Part shown: in pieces, positions 1 through 8,963 of the stretch
Layout of the letters: the number at the start of each line of letters is the position of its first letter
Numbering within the stretch: position 1 is the stretch's first letter
Assembly: GCF_003149455.1 (NCBI RefSeq)
Contig: NZ_QFFK01000008.1
Coordinates: 310,001-374,000, forward strand
Source: Chitinophaga deserti
GTDB lineage: Bacteria > Bacteroidota > Bacteroidia > Chitinophagales > Chitinophagaceae
Length of the DNA: 64,000 nt
Direction: 5' to 3'
Made by a program: the position numbers and the translations under genes
Notes under the pieces: model-generated
Seen by the model: the letters and a program-made list of their open reading frames with translations, nothing else
Database searches by the model: none
Told to the model about the DNA's origin: nothing

Positions 1-967
1 TACATATACCTATGAATTCGCTTTTACGGCCGATGCAGAGTTTGAAGCCAACGGGCTTGCCGCCGGAGAGTTCGCGCATACGGTGAATGAAAAGCACCAG
101 TTCTTTCGGGCTGTTGAAAGCCGTGTGATAAGGCGGGGAATAAATAGTAGTGCCGGGCTGTACGTGACGGATGGCGGCGATCTCCGGGGTGTTCTTCTTA
201 GCCGGGAGGATACCACCATGGCCGGGCTTGGCGCCCTGGCTCAGCTTCAGCTCTATCATTTTGATCTGGGGCTTCAGGGCGTTCTGTTTGAACACTTCGT
301 CGGAGAACTTCCCTTCATCGTCGCGGCAACCGAAATAACCGGTACCGATCTGCCAGATGATATCGCCTTCATGTTTCAGGTGATATGGGCTGATACCGCC
401 TTCGCCGGTGTTATGGGCGAAGTTGCCGATTTTAGCACCTGCATTGAGGGCTTCAATAGCGTTGCTGCTGAGGGAGCCGAAGCTCATGGCCGATACGTTG
501 AAGATACTGGCGGAATAGGGCTGTTTGCAATCCTTATTCCCGATCATTACGCGCGGGTCGTGATTCAGTTTATGAAAATCTTTGGGGGCTATGGAGTGGC
601 TCATCCATTCATAGCCTTCTTCATATACATCGAGCTGCGTACCGAAAGGCATGGTGTCTGTTTCTTTCTTGGCACGCTGGTAAATAGTGGAACGGTCGAT
701 CCGGTTAACGGGGCGCCCGTCGATGTCAGACTCTACGAAGTACTGGTACATTTTGGGGCGGAGGGCTTCCATCCAGTAGCGCATCCGCCCAACAACAGGG
801 TAGGTCCGCATAATGGAATGTCTCGTCTGCATCATGTCGTTGATTCCCATGGCTGTCAATCCGGCCGTCATAGCCGTGAGCACGTACCACCAGGCGCTGG
901 CGTACCAGCCGAGGAGGAAGGTGCCGGCAAGTGCGATGACGGCGCTGATAATAAATCCTTTCCGCAT
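1..967 (-). CDS. FMN-binding glutamate synthase-like protein (5' part)
   Basis: The reverse strand reads from an ATG at 967 to the window edge with no stop, about 322 codons. The N-terminus (MRKGFIISAVIALAG) has one or two membrane segments in the first 45 residues. The rest matches the glutamate synthase alpha-subunit/FMN-binding family: FNVSAMSFGSLSSNAIEALN, NTGEGGISPYH, and LSQGAKPGHGGILP are typical FMN and glutamate-site segments. Such stand-alone membrane-anchored proteins are related to the GltB synthase domain, but their substrate is often not proven. The C-terminal part lies outside the window. The long forward reading frame over the same bases is a shadow. Confidence 0.85.
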   Translation of the reverse strand, partial: MRKGFIISAVIALAGTFLLGWYASAWWYVLTAMTAGLTAMGINDMMQTRHSIMRTYPVVGRMRYWMEALRPKMYQYFVESDIDGRPVNRIDRSTIYQRAKKETDTMPFGTQLDVYEEGYEWMSHSIAPKDFHKLNHDPRVMIGNKDCKQPYSASIFNVSAMSFGSLSSNAIEALNAGAKIGNFAHNTGEGGISPYHLKHEGDIIWQIGTGYFGCRDDEGKFSDEVFKQNALKPQIKMIELKLSQGAKPGHGGILPAKKNTPEIAAIRHVQPGTTIYSPPYHTAFNSPKELVLFIHRMRELSGGKPVGFKLCIGRKSEFIGIC

Positions 968-1308
968 AATTTGTTCTTTTTAAAACAACTGCAAAAATAG
1001 TGAATATTAGTATTGGCGCGTGTTTTGGAGGATTTTCCCACTTCTTCCTGCTTTTCAAAATACTATTCATTCAATCCGCACTTTCCTTGACTTTTGTCCA
1101 AAAAAGGGAAGGAAACTTAGATATCCTCTTTTCCTTCAGAAATTCACTCATTACAACAACAGGCACCTTTTGGTTGTTATGTTAATATCGTTGGCCCGTC
1201 AAATATTCAGTTGCGTATGGATGAAATTATACCCCTCCATCATTAAACAGTCCCTGATCCCATTTTAGTTACATGGCGATGGACCATCCACCGCTCAAAA
1301 CCTTTGGT
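968..1308. other. intergenic region, divergent, no gene seen
   Basis: These 341 bases separate the divergent glutamate-synthase-like gene and the small secreted protein. Promoters for both should lie here, but I found no convincing TTG-spacer-TAnnTTTG match on either strand. A weak stem (AAGGAAA with TTTCCTT, about 1107-1137) is the only structure noticed. Short reading frames in it lack start context or family resemblance. Confidence 0.5.
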
Positions 1309-1839
1309 ATGAGCAAACTGATGATGACGTTACTGGGTACGCTGATAAGCAGTGTTTCCCTTTTTGCGCAGGACACTGCGCAGGCCGAGGTGCCTTTTTC
1401 GGAAGATGTGGTACTCCGGCTGTTTGGCCGCACGCGCGAAGCGGTATTTACCGAAATACTCCGCGTAGGCCGTGGTGAACAGCCCGTTTTCCTGGAAACT
1501 TTCTACGAATATGCACAGGAGAAAATGCCTATCGCTCAAATGCGCGGGGTATTGCTCCGGGAGTATAACGAGAAGTTCCAGATGCTGGACGAACCCGTTC
1601 TGCACAACCTAACGAAAAGTATTCTTAAAAACGACCGTGAATTTGTGGATCTGCAAACCCGCTATCACCGGCGGATGGTAAAACTGTTGGGAGCCAGCCG
1701 CGCGGCGATGTTTTTTCAGCTCGACAACTACCTGGATCAAAGCGAACGGCTCTACCTGCAAAACGGGCTGCCTTTCATCCGTGAGCTGGAAACAGGCCGC
1801 CGCCTCGCCGCCACCAGGTTGCAACCGCCCGGTCACTAA
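1309..1839 (+). CDS. small secreted protein of unknown function
   Basis: A 176-residue protein. An in-frame ATG exists at 1273, but the ATG at 1309 is preferred because it begins a clean signal peptide (MSKLMMTLLGTLISSVSLFAQ) with a cleavage site after the alanine. The mature part is charged and looks alpha-helical, with no cysteines and no motif I recognise. It ends 6 bases before the epimerase-like gene, so the two are probably co-transcribed, but this gives no clear function. Family unknown to me. Confidence 0.7.
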   Translation: MSKLMMTLLGTLISSVSLFAQDTAQAEVPFSEDVVLRLFGRTREAVFTEILRVGRGEQPVFLETFYEYAQEKMPIAQMRGVLLREYNEKFQMLDEPVLHNLTKSILKNDREFVDLQTRYHRRMVKLLGASRAAMFFQLDNYLDQSERLYLQNGLPFIRELETGRRLAATRLQPPGH

Positions 1840-1845
1840 TACGAT

Positions 1846-3006
1846 ATGGAAAGTATGCAAACAACCCTCAGGCAATCAATTGAACGGGAAAGAGACAATA
1901 TCCTCACCTTCTGGGACCAGGAAATGACGGATCACCGCTTCGGCGGATTTTACGGTAAAATGGCCGCCGATGGCCAGCCAGACCCTTTTGCGCTGAAAGG
2001 CTCGGTACTTATGTCGCGCATTCTGCAAAGCTTTTCTGCCGGTGCCCTTCAAACCGGCCGGGCGGAATGGCTGGCTGCTGCCGGGCGTGCCTATAACTGG
2101 TTCCGCGACCATTGCATTGATCCCGAATTTGGCGGCGTGGTATGGGATACGGATTATGCCGGTCGTTGTCAGAACCCCCGAAAAGAGCCGCATGCCATGG
2201 GCCTGGCATTATATGCACTGGCCACATGGCAACAGGTAAGCCCTTCCACCGAAACTTTAAACATCGCCAAAGGCATTTACAGCCTGCTCCAGCTTTATAC
2301 CCACGACCCCGTCCGCGGGGGATACAATGGCGGCTGCGCACGTAACTGGGAGCCGGAAAATCCTGATGAGAAATCGGCTTACATCCAGCTGCATATACTC
2401 GAAGGGTTCACCGCACTTTACGGCGTTTGGCCCGACGATTCCCTGCGCCATCACCTGCAGGACCTTACCACGCTCTTCCTCGATAAAATTATTGATCCTG
2501 AAACAGGCCACCTTCGCCTGATGTTCGATAATGAATGGAAGCCCGACGGGAACAAAGTTTCTTACGGGCACGATTTCCAGGCATCCTGGCAACTGCTCCG
2601 TGCCGCAGAAGCGCTGGAAGACGAAGCCCTTACCACCAGGTGCCGCGAAGCTGCCATCCGCCTCACCGACGCGGCACTGGAAGGCATGGATGCCGATGGA
2701 GGGGTGTGGTATGCTGCTGATACGGAAACAAAACAACTGGTAGAAGAAAAACGCTGGTGGCCTCAGGCCGAAGCGTTGGTGGCACTGGTAAACGCCTGGC
2801 AGATCAGCGGCGATGAAAAGTACCTCATCAGGGCAGGTGAAACCTGGAGCTTTATTGACCAGCATATCCTCGATCAGCAACTGGGAGAATGGCGGTGGGG
2901 GGTAGACAGGAATCTTGATCCTATCGGGGAAGAAAAAGCGGGCTTCAGGAAAGGCCCCTGTCATAACAGTCGCGCCTGTATGGAAATCGTAAGTCGGTTA
3001 CAGTAA
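1846..3006 (+). CDS. N-acylglucosamine/cellobiose 2-epimerase family protein
   Basis: The 386-residue length fits the AGE superfamily, an (alpha/alpha)6-barrel family that epimerises the C2 position of sugars. Visible active-site segments are LHILEGFTALY, VSYGHDFQASWQLL, EKRWWPQAEALVAL and GPCHNSRACMEI. These carry the His, Glu and second His expected for the general acid/base pair and substrate ring. The SYGHD and W-W-P-Q-A-E patterns resemble cellobiose 2-epimerases more than N-acetylglucosamine 2-epimerases, so Glc-containing beta-disaccharides are the likely substrates; this is inference. There is no signal peptide, so it is cytoplasmic. Starts at 1846 and 1855 are both possible. It is convergent with the response regulator, overlapping by 9 bases. 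Confidence 0.85.
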   Translation: MESMQTTLRQSIERERDNILTFWDQEMTDHRFGGFYGKMAADGQPDPFALKGSVLMSRILQSFSAGALQTGRAEWLAAAGRAYNWFRDHCIDPEFGGVVWDTDYAGRCQNPRKEPHAMGLALYALATWQQVSPSTETLNIAKGIYSLLQLYTHDPVRGGYNGGCARNWEPENPDEKSAYIQLHILEGFTALYGVWPDDSLRHHLQDLTTLFLDKIIDPETGHLRLMFDNEWKPDGNKVSYGHDFQASWQLLRAAEALEDEALTTRCREAAIRLTDAALEGMDADGGVWYAADTETKQLVEEKRWWPQAEALVALVNAWQISGDEKYLIRAGETWSFIDQHILDQQLGEWRWGVDRNLDPIGEEKAGFRKGPCHNSRACMEIVSRLQ

Positions 3007-3633
3007 TCCGTGTGTTCGAGCGAAGTTGAGGATGCCCGCAATATTGCGGACTTCCAGCTTGCGCATGATGTTTTTACGGTGAGTGTTAACGGTAAACTCG
3101 CTGATAGACAACTTCGATCCTATTTCCTTACTGGTAAGCTCGCTGCCTACCATCCGGATGATCTCCACTTCTCTTTTTGTGAGATGATACTTACGCATGA
3201 ACTCGTCGAGGAAATAGGACGGGAGGGCTATTTCATCGGTTGTGGGTTCTTCGAACCAGCTGCCCCCATCGGCAATGTGGCGTATCACTTTCTGCAATTC
3301 TCCTGCAGATGCACTTTTAAGCATATATCCGTTAGCGCCGAGCCGGCGTACTTCTGCCACGAGTTGCGGCTGGTTGTAATTGGTAAGTACGAGGATGCGC
3401 ACTTTGGCGTATTGCCGGCGGATCATTTCCAATGCACGGATACCGTCGAGATGCGGCATGTTGAGATCCAGCAGGATGATGTCTACCGGTGTAGTGGACA
3501 GCTTTTCGAGCAGGGCGCGCCCGTCGTTCACAGGTTCCAGCAGGGTGTAGCCTCCTGCTTCTCGCAGCAGGGCAAGCATTCCGTCTATCAGGAGCTGGTG
3601 ATCGTCGGCTATTAAAAGTCTCAGGTCAGACAT
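2998..3633 (-). CDS. LuxR/NarL-type response regulator
   Basis: This 211-residue protein has an N-terminal receiver domain (acidic pair in LLIADDHQ, phospho-acceptor Asp56 in DIILLDLNMPHLDG, conserved Lys in YMLKSASAGEL). A C-terminal LuxR helix-turn-helix follows at about residues 145-205 (LTKREVEIIRMVGSELTSKE, then SISEFTVNTHRKNIMRKL). It starts 4 bases after the stop of the upstream histidine kinase, so the two form a two-component pair transcribed together. Its targets are unknown; the divergent FtsX-type permease is the nearest candidate. Confidence 0.92.
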   Translation of the reverse strand: MSDLRLLIADDHQLLIDGMLALLREAGGYTLLEPVNDGRALLEKLSTTPVDIILLDLNMPHLDGIRALEMIRRQYAKVRILVLTNYNQPQLVAEVRRLGANGYMLKSASAGELQKVIRHIADGGSWFEEPTTDEIALPSYFLDEFMRKYHLTKREVEIIRMVGSELTSKEIGSKLSISEFTVNTHRKNIMRKLEVRNIAGILNFARTHGLL

Positions 3634-3637
3634 AGGT

Positions 3638-5464
3638 TCAGTTCATTTTCGGCAGCGGTAATTCTATATTGACCAGTGCGCCGGTGGTTGTTTGATGTTC
3701 AATCTGCATCATGCCTTCCAGGTAATCTACTTTCGAGCGGATGCTGCGCAGCAGCTGGGGATCGGGCAGGTCGCCGGGGATGCCTTTGCCATCGTCTTCC
3801 ACCAGCAGCGTGCAATGATCATCGTGCTCTATGAGCTGGATGAGTACATGCCCTGCTTCTGCGTGGCGGAGAACGTTCTGCAGCAGTTCCTGTATGATGC
3901 GGTAAAGTATGTTGCGGAAATTGCGGGGGAAAGCAGCTTCTTTTTCGAAGCCGATAATCACCAGCTCAATATGAATCTTTCCCGAAGCATTGGCGATGCC
4001 GGTAAGATCGGTGACAGCTTTGACCAGTCCGTATTTCTCCATGGCAACTGGAGTGAGCTGATGGCTGATGGTACGTACGGTTTCACTGATCTCCCGGATG
4101 AGATTGCCTGCGCGTGCGGCGGCAGGTGCGCCTGTTGGCGCATTTCCCTGTACTGCATCCAGCTGGAGCGATGCGAGTGCGAGGAGTGATCCTATTTCAT
4201 CATGTAACCGGTCTGCCAGTACCTTTCTTTCGTTCTCCTCCACGGTTACAATTGTATCCGTCAGCTTTTTCTGCTGTTCGTGCATGGCCTTCAGAATAGT
4301 TTCCTTTTCTTTCCTGTAATGAGAAAAGCGCGCGGCAAGCCCGAATGTGATGATGATCATCTCGAGTACAATGCCTGTGAACAGACCATAATGCGCGAAA
4401 TAGGAAGGCAGCTGAACGGTGCCAAGATGATACAGGTTTTCCGCCACCACAAAAAACATGAGTACTGAAACTGCCGCGAGGTATACCATCGACGGACGGT
4501 TGCCTTTCACCACCTTATACAACACACCCGCCCCAAGCATACTCAGTGCTGCAAGCGAAAAGAAAGGGAGAGCTTTCAGCAGGTACATAGTGGCTATGGC
4601 GTAGCGCTGGTAATGTATGGGCCAAAGTACTACCAATAACATAGCCATCCATACGCCCTGTACGAACAATAATGGCTGCCGCAGCCTGCTGCCTGGCTGG
4701 CAGAGGCCGGTAAATACTTTGAGGAACTGTACGGTAAAGATGAAGTTGAACAGGACGAAGATGGGGCGCGATCTGCTGGGGAAGTAAACAGAGTCGGGCC
4801 AGATGTATTGATATCCCAGTCCGCTGTTGGCCCATATCCAGCAAAGGGTGCTGAGCACATATAAGGCATACCAGCCATACACGGCATCCAAAGTATTGGC
4901 GTACAGGAATACACCGAACAATATGATGAGTAAAACGATGCCGGTTAAGATGCCGTTGATGAGGGTGGATCTTTCCTTCTCTTCGTAATACGATTGCCTG
5001 TCGATCAGTCTTAACGGTGCCTGCAGGGATTCATGATGTTTCTCGATCTTAAGGAGGTAAAGGCCCGGGCCGTTGCTGAAGCGGAAGATAAACGAAGGAT
5101 CTCGCACCGGGCGCTGCCGGAAGGGGTAGTAGTCGCCGGTAACAGACAAGAGTTGCATGGCATGATGCCCTGCCGCATACCATTCCAGCCTGTTGATGTG
5201 CGGGTTATCGGTAATCAGCAGCATGTTTTCCGCAAAAGAAATATCCGGTGCGGTAACAGCGATCCAGTAATCGGAGGTGGTATAGCCGGGATTGAGATAA
5301 GAGGGCTGCAACGGCTTAAACCGGCCATTTTCGAAGGCTTCCAGTATAGCGGCAGGTGAGAGGAGCCGGGAGCTGTCTTCCAGTACATAAAAGCTTTGCT
5401 GCCCGTTTGCGGACAACCAGCCAGACAACAACAATACAATCGACAAGAATAGCCCTCTATTCAT
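3638..5464 (-). CDS. 7TMR-DISM sensor histidine kinase (HisKA_3)
   Basis: A 608-residue membrane sensor. The start at 5464 is chosen because it begins a signal sequence (MNRGLFLSIVLLLSGWLSANG); longer readings run into the MarR gene in another frame. Residues about 25-165 are an extracellular 7TMR-DISM type 2 ligand domain, followed by about seven membrane helices (from GILTGIVLLIILFGVFLYAN on). A coiled coil leads to a HisKA_3 dimerisation segment with the phospho-His in ADRLHDEIGSLLALASLQLD, then a HATPase_c domain (IIQELLQNVLRHA, VEDDGKGI). It is paired with the LuxR-type regulator downstream. The 58-base gap to the MarR gene suggests one transcript. The ligand is unknown. Confidence 0.92.
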   Translation of the reverse strand: MNRGLFLSIVLLLSGWLSANGQQSFYVLEDSSRLLSPAAILEAFENGRFKPLQPSYLNPGYTTSDYWIAVTAPDISFAENMLLITDNPHINRLEWYAAGHHAMQLLSVTGDYYPFRQRPVRDPSFIFRFSNGPGLYLLKIEKHHESLQAPLRLIDRQSYYEEKERSTLINGILTGIVLLIILFGVFLYANTLDAVYGWYALYVLSTLCWIWANSGLGYQYIWPDSVYFPSRSRPIFVLFNFIFTVQFLKVFTGLCQPGSRLRQPLLFVQGVWMAMLLVVLWPIHYQRYAIATMYLLKALPFFSLAALSMLGAGVLYKVVKGNRPSMVYLAAVSVLMFFVVAENLYHLGTVQLPSYFAHYGLFTGIVLEMIIITFGLAARFSHYRKEKETILKAMHEQQKKLTDTIVTVEENERKVLADRLHDEIGSLLALASLQLDAVQGNAPTGAPAAARAGNLIREISETVRTISHQLTPVAMEKYGLVKAVTDLTGIANASGKIHIELVIIGFEKEAAFPRNFRNILYRIIQELLQNVLRHAEAGHVLIQLIEHDDHCTLLVEDDGKGIPGDLPDPQLLRSIRSKVDYLEGMMQIEHQTTTGALVNIELPLPKMN

Positions 5465-5522
5465 CCGGTAAGGGAAATGGTTGAGGCTACAAGATAGGAA
5501 TTTCCTGATGCGGAATATTGTA

Positions 5523-6164
5523 TCAGGCGAGGCCGTGGGAATTTTTATCCAGCAGATCGTCGAGCTGCTGCAGGTCGTCGCGGAAGATGGGCTTATGGTA
5601 ACAATGCAGGCGTTCCAGCATTTCGAGGAGGCGGTATTGTTCACTGGGCAGGAGATCGCCCAGGATGAGTTTGGAGATTTTATCCATATCGCCAAACAAT
5701 TCGCCCATCATCATCTGGCCCTTTTCGCTGACCTGGATGAGTTTGCTGCGCTTATCACCAGGGTCAGGCGTTTCTTCAATAAAGCCAAGTTTGATGAGCC
5801 GGTTGATGATTTCCATGCCGGTAGGCTTTTCCTGTATATTCTGATGGATAAGGCCGGTTTTATTCATCGGGCCGTATTGCAGGAGGGAAACCATATATCC
5901 GAATTCGTCGAGCGACTGAATAGGCCTGTTGGCGAGGGCGCGTTTGAAATACAGTTTAGCATACCGGTGCATATACACCAGCAATTTGCTGATCAGACCC
6001 GGAATATGGTCGTCGCTGTAGTGATCCGTGGTCCTGACCGTTTCCGGGGCATCGCCTTCCCGCAGCCAGCGCACAAAATCCTTGATATCACCTGTGCCTT
6101 TTCCCGCCGATTGCTCGTATTCCTCCGCCAGATCGATCAGTTGCTTGATTAAACTGTAATTCAA
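5523..6164 (-). CDS. MarR-family transcriptional regulator
   Basis: The 213-residue protein has a winged helix at about residues 90-160: GPMNKTGLIHQ, EKPTGMEIINRLIKLGFIEE (recognition region) and the wing DPGDKRSKLIQVSEKG. The only start that keeps the N-terminus is a TTG at 6164; no ATG lies in frame nearby. It is the first gene of a probable MarR-histidine kinase-response regulator transcript, divergent from a FtsX-type permease. A 24-bp near-palindrome at 6260-6283, about 100 bases upstream, is the likely operator, which would give autoregulation. The effector is unknown. Confidence 0.88.
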   Translation of the reverse strand: MNYSLIKQLIDLAEEYEQSAGKGTGDIKDFVRWLREGDAPETVRTTDHYSDDHIPGLISKLLVYMHRYAKLYFKRALANRPIQSLDEFGYMVSLLQYGPMNKTGLIHQNIQEKPTGMEIINRLIKLGFIEETPDPGDKRSKLIQVSEKGQMMMGELFGDMDKISKLILGDLLPSEQYRLLEMLERLHCYHKPIFRDDLQQLDDLLDKNSHGLA

Positions 6165-6235
6165 TTTTAAGTGTTTCCCGCGTCAAGTTAACAGATAATC
6201 TGCAATCAATTAGTGTATAAACATTTTATTATATC

Positions 6236-6243
6236 CAAAAATA
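6236..6243 (-). promoter_or_regulatory. putative -7 element of the marR transcript
   Basis: The reverse strand reads TATTTTTG, an exact match to the Bacteroidota -7 consensus TAnnTTTG. The nearest upstream TTG is 25 bases away, longer than the usual 17-21, so the -33 part is weak. The palindrome at 6260-6283 overlaps the place where the -33 contact would be, which fits repression by a MarR protein. Confidence 0.4.
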
Positions 6244-6259
6244 GACTATTTTTATACTA

Positions 6260-6283
6260 TAATGAATGCAATTGTATTCATTA
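6260..6283. promoter_or_regulatory. 24-bp near-perfect palindrome, candidate MarR operator
   Basis: The half sites are TAATGAATGCAA and TTGTATTCATTA. All 12 base pairs of the dyad match except one G-T position. Size, dyad symmetry and AT content are as expected of MarR operators, and it lies between the divergent MarR gene and the permease gene just upstream of a TATTTTTG element. The assignment to this MarR protein is inference. Confidence 0.6.
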
Positions 6284-6380
6284 CGGCTGATTGCGATCCC
6301 GCCCGGAAACGGGTTTGATGGCGAAAAGTCATTCAGATGGAGTGTAGAGACCGCTTCACTCCTGGAGCGGTTATTTTTTT
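6284..6380 (+). ncRNA. candidate structured leader or small RNA ending in an intrinsic terminator
   Basis: Within the 378-base gap before the permease gene the forward strand shows a CCCG-GAAA-CGGG tetraloop hairpin (about 6302-6313). Further down is ACCGCT (6350-6355) pairing with AGCGGT (6366-6371), followed by a run of seven T. No gene on the forward strand ends upstream, so this terminator must stop either a short independent RNA or an attenuated leader of the permease mRNA. I do not recognise it as a known riboswitch class. The 5' end is not defined. Confidence 0.4.
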
Positions 6381-6542
6381 CACTTTCCAGGAAATATCTG
6401 CCTGCAGGGCGGGGCTCCAGGTGTCCGGAAGCGGACGATCCTGTTCGCCAGTGAACGCAGGGAGTTTGTAACATGGGCCATGGTGGCAGGTTTTACTGTC
6501 GGCATGGGGATTGTTTCGCTCATTCCGACCAAAGTACCGCTT

Positions 6543-8894
6543 ATGTTCAGGCATTCCCTGCTCCTTATAATCCGCAACTTCAGTAAGTTCAAAACCACTT
6601 TCTTCATCAACCTCGCCGGGCTTTCAAGCGGCCTTGCCTGTGCAATGCTCATTTGTTTATGGGTGACCGACGAGTGGCAGATGAATAAAAATTTCCGGCA
6701 CGACGCGCGAATCATGCACATCCTGGGGCAACACCATCAGGATGACGGAATTAAGACAACGATGCAGACTCCTGCGCCGCTGGCAGATGAATTGAAGGCG
6801 CAGTTTCCGGAAGTGGAGTACGCCGTGGCTACCCGTCCACCGGGTACAATGCCAAAGTTTACCATCAGCAGTGGCCAGGAAAGCTTTAAAGCGCGGCCTA
6901 TGTTTGCCAGCCGCGATTACTTTAAGGTATTTCCTTTTCCGCTGGCAGATGGTGACCCGGATAAGGTTTTAGTGGCCAGCAATGCCATTCTGCTCTCAGA
7001 ATCCATGGCGATGAAAATGTTCAAAACCACAGAAAACCTCATCGGCAAACCGGTAACCTGGCAACAGGAACATCAATTCACCATCACCGGCATTTTCAAA
7101 GACCTCCCGTCCAACGTTTCCGAACAATATGATTATCTGCTCTCTTACGATGCATTTTTAAAAGAATTTAATGTGCATTGGGATAATCACAATGTGCAGA
7201 CTTTTGTACTGCTCAAACTAGGAGCAGACATAGCACAGTTCAATGCCAAAATCAAAGGGCTGCTGCAGCAGAAGGTATCCACGTCGCGGGTTACGCTTAG
7301 TACGCAACCTCATACAGAAACTTATCTTTTCGGAAAATATACCAATGGCGTGCAGGATGGCGGGCGTATTGAATATGTAAGGTTGTTTTCCCTGATCGCA
7401 ATATTTATCCTGCTCATCGCCAGCATAAATTTCATGAACCTCTCTACCGCCCGCACATCGCGGCGGATGAAGGAAGTAGGCGTGAAAAAAGCCATCGGGG
7501 CCAGGCAGGCATCGCTCATTCTCCAGTTCCTCGGAGAAGCAGTGCTGCTTTCGTTGATTTCACTTGGGGTGGCGTTACTGGCGGTTTATTTCATCCTTCC
7601 GTTCTTTAATACCATTACAGGGAAATCACTAACTCTTTTCGCAGATAGGCAGGTGTTGTTTTTCCTGTTGCTGCTCACGCTGGCTACAGGCCTGCTGGCA
7701 GGCAGTTACCCGGCATTATATCTATCCGGATTCAGGCCGGCAGCCATATTGAAAGGTCAGTACACGTCTTCCCTGCGGGAACTTTGGGTAAGAAAAGGAC
7801 TGGTAGTATTCCAGTTCTCGATTTCCATCGTACTCATTTTAGCGGTAATTGTAGTATTCCTGCAAATACAGTTTGTACAGCATAAGAACATGGGATACGA
7901 CCGTGAAAACGTGGTCTACTTTTTCAAGGAGGGGAAGCTGAAGGAAGACAGCCGGCAGTTTCTTCAACGGCTGCGTGAGTTGCCGGGAGTGGTGAGTGCA
8001 GCCAATGCCACCGGGAATGTAACCTCGCATTGGGGAACTACCACAGGTGTGGATTGGCCGGGCAAAAGCAAGGAACTGAACATGGAGTTTGGTTGCCAGG
8101 CTATTGATGTGGGGTTAATAGAAACGATGGGGATGACGATGGCTAAGGGCCGGTCTTTCTCCGCAGATTTCCGAACAGACAGTGCCGGCGTCATCATCAA
8201 TGAAGTAGCCGCTGCAGCTATGGGGATGCAGGATCCTGTTGGTAAAGAAATTAATTTCTGGGGTGAGCAGCGCCGGATTGTAGGTGTCGTAAAGAACTTT
8301 CATTTCAGAACCGTTCATAAAGCGGTTACCCCCTGGATTTATTACTTCGGTCCGGATCAGGCAGGAGCTATAATAGCAAGGCTTTCGCCGGTAGATATGC
8401 AAACGACAATTGCCCGGATCAATGCATTGTTCAGGGAACTGAACCCGGGCAGTGTACTGGAATTGAATTTTATTGATACGGATTTTCAGACGGTATATCA
8501 GACTGAAATGAGGGTAGGCGTATTGTCGCGCTACTTCGCGGGGCTGGCGGTGATTATATCCTGCCTTGGTTTGCTGGGGCTGGCTGCTTTCACGGCAGAG
8601 CGCCGGATGAAGGAGATGAGTATACGCAAAGTGCTGGGTGGCAGCAGTTCCCATATCATATATCTGCTTTCTGCTGATTTTACGAAGCTGGTAGTGGCTG
8701 CCATTCTCATTGCATTGCCTGTAGGCTACTTTGTAGCCCGTTCGTGGCTGGATACCTTTGTTTACCGCATTGAGCTGCGGTGGTGGTACTTTGCACTGGC
8801 AGGCGTTCTGGCTTTGCTGACCGCATGGCTGACAGTAGGGAGCCAGGCGCTGAAGGCTTCGCGGGTAAACCCGGTGAAGCATCTGAAAGATTAA
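6543..8894 (+). CDS. MacB/FtsX-type ABC transporter permease
   Basis: The 783-residue protein has the Bacteroidota double-FtsX layout. An N-terminal helix (FINLAGLSSGLACAMLICLW) is followed by a MacB-type periplasmic core domain, a three-helix FtsX block (about residues 280-420), a second helix and periplasmic domain, and a final FtsX block ending in ALKASRVNPVKHLKD. The SRxNPxxxLK tail and the motif RRMKEVGVKKAIGA/RRMKEMSIRKVLGG are hallmarks. The start at 6543 is chosen because it begins the typical MFRHSLLLIIRNF sequence; a longer in-frame start at 6480 is less likely. No ATPase gene is adjacent, so a partner must be elsewhere. It is probably controlled with the divergent MarR/two-component genes. 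The substrate is unknown. Confidence 0.9.
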   Translation: MFRHSLLLIIRNFSKFKTTFFINLAGLSSGLACAMLICLWVTDEWQMNKNFRHDARIMHILGQHHQDDGIKTTMQTPAPLADELKAQFPEVEYAVATRPPGTMPKFTISSGQESFKARPMFASRDYFKVFPFPLADGDPDKVLVASNAILLSESMAMKMFKTTENLIGKPVTWQQEHQFTITGIFKDLPSNVSEQYDYLLSYDAFLKEFNVHWDNHNVQTFVLLKLGADIAQFNAKIKGLLQQKVSTSRVTLSTQPHTETYLFGKYTNGVQDGGRIEYVRLFSLIAIFILLIASINFMNLSTARTSRRMKEVGVKKAIGARQASLILQFLGEAVLLSLISLGVALLAVYFILPFFNTITGKSLTLFADRQVLFFLLLLTLATGLLAGSYPALYLSGFRPAAILKGQYTSSLRELWVRKGLVVFQFSISIVLILAVIVVFLQIQFVQHKNMGYDRENVVYFFKEGKLKEDSRQFLQRLRELPGVVSAANATGNVTSHWGTTTGVDWPGKSKELNMEFGCQAIDVGLIETMGMTMAKGRSFSADFRTDSAGVIINEVAAAAMGMQDPVGKEINFWGEQRRIVGVVKNFHFRTVHKAVTPWIYYFGPDQAGAIIARLSPVDMQTTIARINALFRELNPGSVLELNFIDTDFQTVYQTEMRVGVLSRYFAGLAVIISCLGLLGLAAFTAERRMKEMSIRKVLGGSSSHIIYLLSADFTKLVVAAILIALPVGYFVARSWLDTFVYRIELRWWYFALAGVLALLTAWLTVGSQALKASRVNPVKHLKD

Positions 8895-8913
8895 TCCTTT
8901 TACTGCAAATAGT

Positions 8914-8950
8914 AAACGGCCCGCGGATAACTGGTATCTGCGGGCCGTTT
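8914..8950. terminator. bidirectional intrinsic terminator
   Basis: An 11-bp perfect stem (AAACGGCCCGC with GCGGGCCGTTT) with a 15-base loop sits between the convergent permease and universal-stress genes. A and T runs inside the stem let it serve both strands. Confidence 0.8.
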
Positions 8951-8963
8951 ATGTTAAAAGATC

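Noticed and set aside
83..1000. A 305-codon forward frame over the first gene
   Set aside because: The reverse strand encodes an unmistakable FMN-dependent glutamate synthase-like protein; the forward frame is antisense to it.
8115..8882. A 255-codon reverse frame under the FtsX-type permease
   Set aside because: Antisense to conserved FtsX motifs; composition shadow only.
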